Shown here piece after piece: positions 56,277 through 64,000 of a DNA stretch of 64,000 nt. The position numbers were made by a program, and so were the translations under genes. This DNA comes from Aureimonas sp. SA4125 (lineage in GTDB: Bacteria; Pseudomonadota; Alphaproteobacteria; Rhizobiales; Rhizobiaceae), in NCBI RefSeq assembly GCF_019973775.1, contig NZ_AP025032.1, positions 744,001 to 808,000 on the forward strand, in the 5' to 3' direction. Every line of letters starts with the position of its first letter. Position 1 is the stretch's first letter. A model generated the notes under the pieces. It searched no databases, had not been told where the DNA came from, and saw nothing but the letters and a program-made list of their open reading frames with translations.

Positions 56277-58073
56277 CTAGAACGCCTCCGCCTCCAGCGC
56301 CATCATGGTGTCGGCGCCAGCTGAAATCCGCGCCAGATGCGCCGCGGTTTCCGGCAGCACTCGCTCCATGAAGAAGCGGGCGGTGACCAGCTTGGCCTCG
56401 AGGAAGGCTGCATCGCCGTTTGCCCCGGCGGCAAGCTTGTCCTGCGCCACCTTCGCCATCCTGCCCCACATGTAGGAAAGCGCCACGAGGCCGAACAGGT
56501 GCATGTAGTCGGTCGAGGCGGCGCCGGCATTGTCCGGCTTCATCATGGCGTTCTGCATCAGCCACATCGTCGCCTGCTGCAGGTCCTTCGAGCCCTTGTG
56601 GATCGCCTTGGTGTAGGGCGCCATGGCCTCGTCGGCGCGATGCTCCTCGCAGAAGGCGGCGACCTCGGCGAAGAAGGCCTGCACGGCGCGACCGCCGTTC
56701 AGCGCCAGCTTGCGGCCGACGAGGTCGAGCGCCTGGATGCCGTTGGCGCCCTCGTAGATCTGCGCGATGCGGGCGTCGCGGACGAACTGCTCCATGCCCC
56801 ATTCGCGGATGTAGCCGTGGCCTCCGAAGACCTGCTGCGCCATCACGGCGTTGTCGAAGCCCTTGTCGGTGAGGACGCCCTTGATGACCGGCGTCATCAG
56901 GCCCATCCAGTCGTCGGCCGCCTGCCGCTCGGCGGCGTCCTCGGCGAGATGCGACAGGTCACCCTTCAGCGCCGTCCACAGGACCAGGGCGCGACCCGCC
57001 TCGTTGATCGAGCGGATCGTCATCAGGATGCGGCGGATGTCGGGGTGGACGATGATCGGGTCGGCGCGCTTGTCGGGGGCCTTCGCGCCGGAAAGGGCGC
57101 GGCCCTGGATCCGGTCCTTGGCGTAGGCGGCGGCATTCTGGTAGGCGACCTCGGAAATCGCCAGGCCCTGGATGCCGACGCCGAGCCGTGCCTCGTTCAT
57201 CATGGTGAACATGGCGCGCAGGCCCTTGTCGGCCTCGCCGATCAGGAAGCCGGTTGCCGCGTCGTAGTTCATGACGCAGGTGGCATTGCCGTGAATGCCC
57301 ATCTTCTCTTCGATCGAGCCGCAGGAAACGCCATTGCGCTGATCGGGACGGCCGTCCGCGCCAAGAACGAATTTCGGCACGATGAACAGCGAGATGCCCT
57401 TCACGCCCTCCGGCGCGCCGTCGATCCGCGCAAGGACGAGGTGGATGATGTTTTCGGACAGATCGTGCTCGCCGGCGGAGATGAAGATCTTCTGCCCGGA
57501 AATCCTGTAGGAGCCGTCCTCCTGAGGGGTCGCGCGCGTGCGCAGGAGGCCGAGATCGGTGCCGCAATGCGGCTCCGTCAGGTTCATCGTCCCCGTCCAC
57601 AGGCCGTCGATCATGTTCGGCAGGTACTGGCGCTTCTGCGCCTCCGTGCCGTGCAGGCTGATGGCCGCGATCGCGCCGGCGGTCAGGCCGGGATACATCG
57701 CGAAGGCCATGTTGGCCGACGACATGAACTCGTTGATGGCGGCGGTCAGCGTGTGCGGCAACCCCTGTCCGCCATAGGCGGGATCGGCCGAGATGCCGCC
57801 CCAGCCGCCTTCTCGAAATGTCGCGTAGGCATCGCCGAAGCCCGTCGGCGTCGTCACCGAGCCATCGGCGTGGCGCGTGCAGCCCTCGGCGTCGCCAGAC
57901 TGGTTCAGGGGATGGAAGACCTCGGCGGCCACGCGGCCGGCCTCGCCCAGAACCGCCGACACGATGTCGGGCGTCGCATCGGAAAAGCCCGGCAGGTTGC
58001 TGTAGCGCTCGAAGCCGAGGACGTCGTTGAGAATGAAGAGCGTGTCGGCGACGGGCGCCTGATAGGTCGGCAT
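56277..58073 (-). CDS. Acyl-CoA dehydrogenase with C-terminal extension
   Basis: A 598-residue flavoprotein of the long type (about 600 rather than 380 residues). FAD and substrate motifs include 'TGTMNLTEPHCGTDLGLLRTRA', 'ISGQKIFISAGEHDLSENI' and the catalytic glutamate in 'IAQIYEGANGIQALDLVGRKL'; 'MAQQVFGGHGYIREWGMEQFVRDAR' precedes it. The C-terminal ~150 residues form the extra helical domain of the AidB/AcdA-like class. It carries out the first beta-oxidation step. ATG 58073 gives the family N-terminus, and the MerR-type operator lies 27 bases upstream. Confidence 0.93.
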   Translation of the reverse strand: MPTYQAPVADTLFILNDVLGFERYSNLPGFSDATPDIVSAVLGEAGRVAAEVFHPLNQSGDAEGCTRHADGSVTTPTGFGDAYATFREGGWGGISADPAYGGQGLPHTLTAAINEFMSSANMAFAMYPGLTAGAIAAISLHGTEAQKRQYLPNMIDGLWTGTMNLTEPHCGTDLGLLRTRATPQEDGSYRISGQKIFISAGEHDLSENIIHLVLARIDGAPEGVKGISLFIVPKFVLGADGRPDQRNGVSCGSIEEKMGIHGNATCVMNYDAATGFLIGEADKGLRAMFTMMNEARLGVGIQGLAISEVAYQNAAAYAKDRIQGRALSGAKAPDKRADPIIVHPDIRRILMTIRSINEAGRALVLWTALKGDLSHLAEDAAERQAADDWMGLMTPVIKGVLTDKGFDNAVMAQQVFGGHGYIREWGMEQFVRDARIAQIYEGANGIQALDLVGRKLALNGGRAVQAFFAEVAAFCEEHRADEAMAPYTKAIHKGSKDLQQATMWLMQNAMMKPDNAGAASTDYMHLFGLVALSYMWGRMAKVAQDKLAAGANGDAAFLEAKLVTARFFMERVLPETAAHLARISAGADTMMALEAEAF

Positions 58074-58099
58074 GGATTGTCCTCCCGAGACTTCCAACT

Positions 58100-58115
58100 T
58101 TGACGTTTACGTCAA
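58100..58115. promoter_or_regulatory. MerR-type operator before the acyl-CoA dehydrogenase gene
   Basis: TTGACGT-TT-ACGTCAA is a perfect 16-bp dyad, 27 bases upstream of the dehydrogenase start. Its size and ACGT-centred arms fit MerR-family sites, such as those of the LiuR-like regulators of fatty- and branched-chain-acid degradation. The rest of the 363-base gap 58074-58436 shows no gene. Confidence 0.6.
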
Positions 58116-58436
58116 TTGAACCTCGATATATCGCCTCCGGGCGGTCGGCACAAGAGCGTTGCCGATGCGGAGAGCTCACCTTTGGGCGATCGGCATTCCG
58201 CCATGACAGTGGAGTGCTCTCATGACGGGAGACATTGTGTCACGGGCAAAGGATTCTGCTGCGACCGGGTCGGAAGCGAGGAGATGACGTCTCGATCCCC
58301 TCGGTCGGCTCGCAGTCCTGTCGACGCAGCGATGCCCGCCGAAATGCGATGGCATTCCGACCGATCGTTCCGGGGGTGGTTTCGGCGCGTGTCGGTAGCC
58401 GCGACCGGGAAAAGGTCGCTCAGACGCCGGCGTTGT

Positions 58437-58910
58437 TCATGCGCCCGTGCTGTTCAGACGATCGCGCACGAATTCGATCGACACGCCCATCGCCTCGATC
58501 GAAGCGTCCAGCTCGCGCTTCTGATCGAGAAGCACCTGCTGCTGCTCCTCGAAGCGCTTGAGGGCCACTTCGAGCTGGCGGCGCTTGCCGTTCGGCTCGT
58601 GATAGATCTCGATCATCTGCTTGGCTTCGGTCAGGGAGAAGCCAAGCGTCTTCGCCAGCAGGATCAGGCGAAGCCTCACCCTGTCACGGCGCGAGTAGAG
58701 CCGGGTGGTTCCGCGTCGCTCCGGATTGAGCAGCCCGCGGTCCTCGTAGAAACGCAGGGTGCGCAGCGTCACGGCGAATTCGCGGGCGAGGTCGCCGATA
58801 CGGAAGACGTGCTTGTCGGTGGAGGCCGACCCGCTCTGCCCAAGAAGAAAGTCGATGTCGAAGGGGATCGCGTCTTCGCCGATCGATTCGGCGTCACTGA
58901 TTTTATTCAT
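58437..58910 (-). CDS. MerR-family transcriptional regulator
   Basis: A 157-residue regulator. The winged helix is 'FRIGDLAREFAVTLRTLRFYEDRGLLNPERRGTTRLYSRRDRVRLRLI' (residues ~34-81), followed by a dimerisation coiled coil 'VALKRFEEQQQVLLDQKRELDASIEAM'; there is no cysteine metal site. This form occurs next to acyl-CoA catabolic genes, so it is a likely regulator of the linked beta-oxidation operon through the dyad at 58100-58115. ATG 58910 was chosen; a longer frame exists but lacks similarity. It is the most upstream gene of the minus-strand cluster. Confidence 0.87.
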   Translation of the reverse strand: MNKISDAESIGEDAIPFDIDFLLGQSGSASTDKHVFRIGDLAREFAVTLRTLRFYEDRGLLNPERRGTTRLYSRRDRVRLRLILLAKTLGFSLTEAKQMIEIYHEPNGKRRQLEVALKRFEEQQQVLLDQKRELDASIEAMGVSIEFVRDRLNSTGA

Positions 58911-59195
58911 TTGAATTCCATAGGCGATTTCAGCTCCGGCGCCTGGGCGTCGACAAAATTCGCGGGGTCGTCGGGTATGGGCTGACATATCTCGTGGAAT
59001 GCGGCGCGAACAAGACGCCGTGTCGATTGGCTGGCAAATCCAGCTTCGCTCATGCCCCGCTTTCTATAACGTTAACGAACATTTCGGCCACCAGCCCGGG
59101 GCTTATTCTCCACCGGAGAGCCGTCGAACGCAGCAGTGCGTGTCGCAATCTCGCGAAGGCCCCGGTCGCTCTCGCAGAGCAAGAGAAAGCTAACG

Positions 59196-62100
59196 ATGGC
59201 AAAGTCGCACCCTGCAACGACGAGTGGCAATGACGACGGTTCCTCGCTGACCGCTCTCCATCGTTCGCTGGAGCTTCTGGAAACGCGGCTCGCAAAGATG
59301 ACGCCGGCCGCCGGCGCGGCAGTGCCGCATGAGGGCTCGTTCGCGGGCAGGCGTGCCACGGCGGCACCAACCGTTCCAGCGGCAACGCAGCCGAGCGTCG
59401 GTACCGCACCCGAGCGCCGGCGCCCCTCTCTGGCCGATGCGGTTTCCGAGATCGTCATGCGTCGGCAGATGCTGGACGAAGCGCCCCAGACGGCCCGGAA
59501 TGCCGCACCACTTCCGCGCGACAGCGGCATTCATACCCGGGCCGGCGCCGAGACCGAGCAAGGCTTGAGCCGACGCTTCGAGGCTCTGGTCGGCGAGGTC
59601 GACACGCTGCGGGCCGAAGGCAGCAGCTATTCCGTCATGGCGGAAGTCGCCACGGAACTGCAGAATCTTCGCCGCGAAATGATCGACGCAAAAGGCCAGA
59701 GCACCTCCCGCGTCGAGGCGTTGGTGCGCTCGCTCGATGGTCTGCGCCAGATGATCCTGGCGGGATCGGACGGCTTGGCGGTCGACGCGCGCATCGGCGA
59801 AATCTCTTCCGCTCTTGCCCATCTCGGCGACGACGATGCCGACCGGGTGACCCTGAACGTCTTGCGGGCGGAGCTTGAGGAGCTGCGCGGGCAGGCTGGC
59901 CTGACAAGGCGCACCGGCATGGATCGCACGCTGCGGTCCGTCGGACGCCGCGATCCGGCCGAGGAAGAGGGCGATCCGGCGTCGCGCCACGAGTTGCGGC
60001 ACGAGTTGGAGCGGTTGCGCGAGTCGCTCGGATCGTTCGCCAGCGAGGACCAGGTGCGGGCGGTCGAGAAGCGGTGGGAGGAATTCGAGAGCCGCTATCA
60101 CGGCCCGGCGTCCGGTGCCGACGGGGCAGCGCTGTCGAAGCTGCTGCGCGACGAACTGGAGACGATGCGCGAAAAGCTCGAGACCATGCATGGCTCCACT
60201 TCGCCCGCCGAGGCGGAGCGCTGGGGCGCGCTCGAAAAGCGGCTGGATTCCAGCGAGGTCGAATCAAGCGTGCATCGGCTGGCCGAGCGCATCGGCCACA
60301 TCGAAGCGAGCCTTGCGGGACTTCCGGCAAGCCTTGGCATCGGCCAGTTGGAAGAGCGCATCAAGATTCTTGCCACGAGCGTCGAAAGCTTGGCTCGGCG
60401 CGGCGGAGACGCCGATCTCGAGCATTTCCTGTCGCTCGAGGAGCGTCTCGACGAGATCTCGCAGGCGATCATCTCGACCAACCTGAAGGCGCCGGCCCTC
60501 GACATGGCGCCGATCGAGCGCATCGAGGCGCGCATCGCCACCTTGACCGCCCGCGTCGATCGCTTCGCCGCCGAGGACAACAAGGAAGCGCTGACGGCCC
60601 GCATCGCCGAACTGTCGCAGCGGGTGGAGGATCTCGCCAGCAACGCGCTGACCGACCGCTTGTCCGAGCGCATCGCCGGGCTCGCCGACCGCCTGGAGGC
60701 GGTGTCGGCGGAATGGGAACGGCCGCAGGTCGATACCGCGGCGATCGAGGCGCGGCTCGCCGCGCTCGCGGTGCGGCTCGAAGCGGCCGAACAGCCGCGG
60801 GTCGACACCGAGATGATGCGCTCGCTGGAGGCCCAGATCGGCCGCCTGTCCGAGCATCTCGCCACCGCCGGCACGCTGTCGGCCGATGATTTCGACAATG
60901 ACTTCGACCGCCGACTCGCCGCCGTCGAGCAGCGGCTCGACGAAAACCGGGAGGCGCTGATCGCCGCCGCGCGGGAAGCTGCCGACGAGACCGCACGGCG
61001 CATGCAGGCCGCGGGCGACCGGCGCCAGAGCGAGCATGTCGCGCAGCTTTCGGACAATCTGCGCTCTCTCGAACAATTGTCGCGGGACACTGGCGACCGC
61101 TCGAATCAGGTCTTCGACGCCGTCCATCTGACGCTTCGAAAGATCGTCGACCGGCTCGAAATGATCGAGACCGAACTCACGCGCGATGGCCGCAACGAGG
61201 TTCGGACACCTTTGGCCGCCATTGCGACGCCCGTCGGCTCGGCTGTCGAACCGGCTCCCGTGGGTGTCGGCTTCGAGGCCGCCGCGACCCCGCGTGGTCT
61301 CAGGGCCGCGATCGCCCGGCATCTTCCCGGACGCGCTGCCCCCGAAGTTGCGGCCGAAGCTGGCGACCAGGCGGTCCTTGAACGGCAGGCCCCGATGGCA
61401 GACGCGGGAAAGCGCGAGCGCCTCGAAGCCCCCACACTCGACACGTCGGACATGCTCGATCGCAGCGAGGCCAACCGGCCGCTGGAGCCGGGCTCGGGAG
61501 CCCCCGACATTGGTGCCCTGCTCGAACGCGTGCGCCTGCAGCAGCGCAGCAAGATCGAGGGCGGCGGCGAAGCGGTCGGCGAGGCCGAAACGCGCGCCGC
61601 GGCACGGCGCGCCGCCAAGGCCGCGGTGGCCGAGGCCGAGACGTTGCGCTCCTTCCCCGGCTCGGCAAAGCCGACCCGCGAAGGACTGACCGCGCTTCTG
61701 TCGCGCCGGCGCAAGACCATCCTGATGGCTGTCACCGCGGTGCTGGTCGCCCTGGCGGCGATGCCGATCGGCAAGGCCTTGCTGGCGCCCTCGACGGAGC
61801 GTGCCGACGGCCCGCAGATCGAAGCCACCGCCAACGCTGCGGCTCCGTCCGCGACCGTCACGGGATCGGCAGCGCCGTCTCCGCTCGCGCCGACGCCATT
61901 GGCCCTGACACCGAAAACCGCGCCGAACTCCGGCGCGACGTCTCCCTCCGCACCCGTGCCGCCCGTCTCGACCGGGAATGCGTCTGCGTCGAACGCGGCC
62001 TCGCCGACTGCGGCGCAGGCCGCGATTTCGCAGCCGGGGTCGGCGGAGCGCGACTCGGCCACGATCCTGGCCAGCGCCGTCTCCCGTTTGCCGGCATCCG

Positions 62101-62975
62101 CATCCGGCGCCATTCCTGCGGTACCGCAGGACATCGGCACGCCGGCGCTCGTCTCCGCCGCCGAGACGGGCGATCCGAAGGCTCTGTTCGAGGTCGGCCT
62201 CAGGCTGCTCGAGGGGCGCGGCAAGCAGCCCGATCCGGCCGGTGCGCTGAACTGGTTTGGCCAGGCGGCCAAGCGTGGCTTCGCCCCGGCGCAGTACAGC
62301 CTCGGCACGCTGTTCGAAAAGGGCAACGGTGTGGCACGCGACACGGGCGCTGCCCGCGACTGGTACATTCTGGCGTCCGACCAGGGCAATGTCCGGGCGA
62401 TGCACAATCTCGCCGTGCTCTATGCCACCGGCGTCGACGGCAAGTCCGAGCCGGAAACGGCCGCGACATGGTTCGAGAAGGCCGCCGGTCATGGCATGCG
62501 CGACAGCCAGTACAATCTGGGCATCCTCTACGCCCGTGGCTCCGGGGTCGAACAGAACCTGCCCGAATCCTACAAGTGGTTCGGGGTCGTCGCCAATGCC
62601 GGCGACAAGGACGCCGCGGCCAAGCAGAAGGAGATCGGCGATCAGCTGACGCCCGCCCAGCGGACGACCGCCGACGCCGTGATCGCCCAATGGGCGCCGC
62701 AGGAGACGATCGGGTCGGCGAACACCGTGGAACTTCCGCCGGAGTGGACGAAGCCTGGCGACGACCATACGGCATCCGTCGACATGACGAGGGCGGTGCG
62801 CAACATCCAGGCCATTCTCGGCAAGCTCGGCTACGACGCCGGCACGCCGGACGGAGTCGTCGGCGGCAAGACCACGGCCGCGATCCAGGCCTTCCAGAAG
62901 GAGGCCGGCCTTACCGCCAACGGCAGGATCGACGAGACGCTGATCCGCGCACTGCTGGCCCGCAAGAACGGCTAA
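59196..62975 (+). CDS. PodJ-like coiled-coil / Sel1 / peptidoglycan-binding membrane protein
   Basis: A 1259-residue protein. Residues 1-~780 are mostly a long alternating helical/coiled-coil cytosolic region rich in Glu, Arg and Ala. One transmembrane segment follows, 'KTILMAVTAVLVALAAMPIG' (~840-860), then a Pro/Ala/Ser linker, four Sel1-type repeats (~985-1145; 'DPAGALNWFGQAAKRGFAPAQYSLGTLFEKGNGV' is one) and a C-terminal peptidoglycan-binding domain (~1195-1259; 'AILGKLGYDAGTPDGVVGGKTTAAIQAFQKEAGL'). The order matches PodJ, the polar organelle-development factor of Caulobacter and its relatives. It should span the inner membrane and touch the cell wall at a pole. The ATG at 59196 was preferred to GTG 59136. 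Confidence 0.85.
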   Translation: MAKSHPATTSGNDDGSSLTALHRSLELLETRLAKMTPAAGAAVPHEGSFAGRRATAAPTVPAATQPSVGTAPERRRPSLADAVSEIVMRRQMLDEAPQTARNAAPLPRDSGIHTRAGAETEQGLSRRFEALVGEVDTLRAEGSSYSVMAEVATELQNLRREMIDAKGQSTSRVEALVRSLDGLRQMILAGSDGLAVDARIGEISSALAHLGDDDADRVTLNVLRAELEELRGQAGLTRRTGMDRTLRSVGRRDPAEEEGDPASRHELRHELERLRESLGSFASEDQVRAVEKRWEEFESRYHGPASGADGAALSKLLRDELETMREKLETMHGSTSPAEAERWGALEKRLDSSEVESSVHRLAERIGHIEASLAGLPASLGIGQLEERIKILATSVESLARRGGDADLEHFLSLEERLDEISQAIISTNLKAPALDMAPIERIEARIATLTARVDRFAAEDNKEALTARIAELSQRVEDLASNALTDRLSERIAGLADRLEAVSAEWERPQVDTAAIEARLAALAVRLEAAEQPRVDTEMMRSLEAQIGRLSEHLATAGTLSADDFDNDFDRRLAAVEQRLDENREALIAAAREAADETARRMQAAGDRRQSEHVAQLSDNLRSLEQLSRDTGDRSNQVFDAVHLTLRKIVDRLEMIETELTRDGRNEVRTPLAAIATPVGSAVEPAPVGVGFEAAATPRGLRAAIARHLPGRAAPEVAAEAGDQAVLERQAPMADAGKRERLEAPTLDTSDMLDRSEANRPLEPGSGAPDIGALLERVRLQQRSKIEGGGEAVGEAETRAAARRAAKAAVAEAETLRSFPGSAKPTREGLTALLSRRRKTILMAVTAVLVALAAMPIGKALLAPSTERADGPQIEATANAAAPSATVTGSAAPSPLAPTPLALTPKTAPNSGATSPSAPVPPVSTGNASASNAASPTAAQAAISQPGSAERDSATILASAVSRLPASASGAIPAVPQDIGTPALVSAAETGDPKALFEVGLRLLEGRGKQPDPAGALNWFGQAAKRGFAPAQYSLGTLFEKGNGVARDTGAARDWYILASDQGNVRAMHNLAVLYATGVDGKSEPETAATWFEKAAGHGMRDSQYNLGILYARGSGVEQNLPESYKWFGVVANAGDKDAAAKQKEIGDQLTPAQRTTADAVIAQWAPQETIGSANTVELPPEWTKPGDDHTASVDMTRAVRNIQAILGKLGYDAGTPDGVVGGKTTAAIQAFQKEAGLTANGRIDETLIRALLARKNG

Positions 62976-63113
62976 AGTTCTTAGGATATTTCCGCTAGGT
63001 TCGGCGCGTACCGAGAGCGCGCGCCGGATTTGGCATGCTGGAGGTCGGTCCCTGACGGATCTGGTCTCCGCCGCCATGTGACAAGGGGCGCCGAACCCAA
63101 GAACGATGGCCGC

Positions 63114-64000
63114 GTGAACCTCTACCTGCCGATCGCCGAAATCTCCGTCAACATGCTGGTGATCATCGGCATGGGCGCGGCTGTCGGCTTTCTCTCCGGA
63201 ATGTTCGGTGTCGGCGGCGGCTTTCTGATCACGCCCCTGCTGATTTTCTACAACATTCCTCCGGCCGTCGCCGTCGCGACCGGCGGCAATCAGGTCATCG
63301 CCGCCTCCTTCTCGGGCGCGCTCGCGCACTACAAGCGCGGCACGATCGACCTGAAGCTCGGTTTCATGCTGCTTGTCGGCGGGGCGGTCGGCTCCGTCCT
63401 CGGCGTCATGCTGTTCACGCTGCTGCGACGTCTCGGGCAGCTCGATCTCGTCATCTCCATCCTCTACGTCCTTTTGCTCGGTTCCGTCGGCCTCCTGATG
63501 CTCGTCGAGAGCGTCAACGCCATGCGCCGCGTCCATGCGGGCGGTTCGGGCGAGGTGCGCCGCCACGGCCAGCACAACTGGGTCCACCGCCTGCCGCTGA
63601 AGATGCGCTTCCAGCGTTCCAAGCTCTACGTTTCGGTGATTCCGGTCCTCGGCCTCGGCTTCATCATCGGCATTCTGGGCGCCGTGCTCGGCATCGGCGG
63701 CGGCTTCATCATGGTGCCGGCCATGATCTACCTCCTGCGTGTGCCGACCAGCGTCGTCATCGGCACCTCGCTCTTCCAGATCATCTTCACCGCCGCGATC
63801 TCGACCATCATGCAGGCCGCGACGAACACGACGGTCGACGTCGTCCTGGCCTTTCTCCTGATGCTCGGCGGCGTCGTCGGGGCGCAGTTCGGTGCGCAGG
63901 CCGGCCGCAAGCTGCGCGGCGAGCAGCTGCGGGCGCTGCTGGCGCTCCTGGTGCTGGCGGTGTGCCTGCGTCTCGGCATCGAGCTGGTGATCTACCCCAG
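63114..64000 (+). CDS. TauE/SafE-family sulfite-exporter-like permease (partial)
   Basis: At least 295 residues, cut by the window end one or a few codons before a probable stop. About eight transmembrane segments; the paired family motifs are 'GFLSGMFGVGGGFLITPLLIF' near the N-terminus and 'GILGAVLGIGGGFIMVPAMIYLL' in the second half. The family exports sulfite, sulfoacetate and other organic anions. The GTG at 63114 is the start with the family N-terminus; the nearby ATG at 63106 runs into a stop after three codons. The 138-base gap to the PodJ-like gene holds a GC hairpin (63002-63026) without a T run. Confidence 0.85.
   Translation, partial: MNLYLPIAEISVNMLVIIGMGAAVGFLSGMFGVGGGFLITPLLIFYNIPPAVAVATGGNQVIAASFSGALAHYKRGTIDLKLGFMLLVGGAVGSVLGVMLFTLLRRLGQLDLVISILYVLLLGSVGLLMLVESVNAMRRVHAGGSGEVRRHGQHNWVHRLPLKMRFQRSKLYVSVIPVLGLGFIIGILGAVLGIGGGFIMVPAMIYLLRVPTSVVIGTSLFQIIFTAAISTIMQAATNTTVDVVLAFLLMLGGVVGAQFGAQAGRKLRGEQLRALLALLVLAVCLRLGIELVIYP

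Noticed and set aside
63002..63026. Rho-independent terminator after the PodJ-like gene
   Set aside because: CGGCGCG/CGCGCCG can pair, but no T run follows and the loop is 11 bases.
60264..63587. Minus-strand open frame of 1107 codons
   Set aside because: Antisense to the PodJ-like gene, whose Sel1 and peptidoglycan-binding domains are clear; the antisense product has no recognisable domain.

Overview
The window is GC-rich, densely coded alphaproteobacterial DNA, most likely from the Hyphomicrobiales (Rhizobiales). Pointers are a class I lysyl-tRNA synthetase, many binding-protein ABC importers each beside a GntR or LacI regulator, a PodJ-like Sel1/peptidoglycan-binding polarity protein, an FadB/thiolase/acyl-CoA dehydrogenase cluster with a MerR regulator, and the short palindromic intergenic repeats common in that order. 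Family or genus cannot be fixed from sequence alone.

Layout. (1) 1-185: end of a chemotaxis receptor. (2) 208-5794, minus strand: spermidine/putrescine-type ABC importer (ATPase, Tat-exported binding protein, two permeases) followed by a hydantoin/aspartate racemase and a DUF3830 protein, with a divergent GntR regulator at 6040. (3) 6938-13693: second GntR regulator, NTF2-like protein, amino-acid-type ABC importer, a cysteine-desulfurase-like PLP enzyme and a D-hydantoinase-type cyclic amidohydrolase. (4) 13987-21451: dipeptide-type ABC importer ending in a gamma-glutamyltransferase homologue. Regions 2-4 look like one scavenging district for cyclic amides, modified amino acids and gamma-glutamyl peptides. 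(5) 21483-28862: two copies of a 1375-bp IS256-family element bracket an FAD oxidoreductase, an NO-detoxification locus (hmp, truncated haemoglobin, nsrR with a strong NsrR box) and tRNA-Pro; tRNA-Gln lies just beyond. (6) 29172-31760: eroded protocatechuate (beta-ketoadipate) cluster, in which pieces of aroE, pcaH, pcaG, pcaJ and pcaB are joined by deletions and only pcaI is full length. (7) 31879-40651: LacI regulator with three near-identical operators, a ribose-type ABC importer, DhaK/DhaL ketose kinase and an aldo-keto reductase, which suggests a regulon for a short ketose or polyol. (8) 40648-46984: glycosyltransferase, orphan binding protein, lysS, nuclease and S24 regulator. (9) 47100-49101: a 2-hydroxychromene-2-carboxylate isomerase-type gene split by the third IS copy. 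(10) 49288-58910: BrkB-family membrane protein, two small coiled-coil membrane proteins, fatty-acid beta-oxidation genes (FadB type, thiolase, acyl-CoA dehydrogenase), an EAL phosphodiesterase, a cupin and a MerR regulator with a likely operator. (11) 59196-64000: giant PodJ-like protein and a TauE/SafE permease cut by the window end.

The most informative signals are the stepwise decay of the pca cluster, three identical IS copies each with its own target duplication (one inside a gene), several regulator/operator pairs readable directly from the DNA, and hairpins placed just after the binding-protein gene in all four complete ABC operons. No CRISPR array, rRNA, phage or plasmid module was seen.
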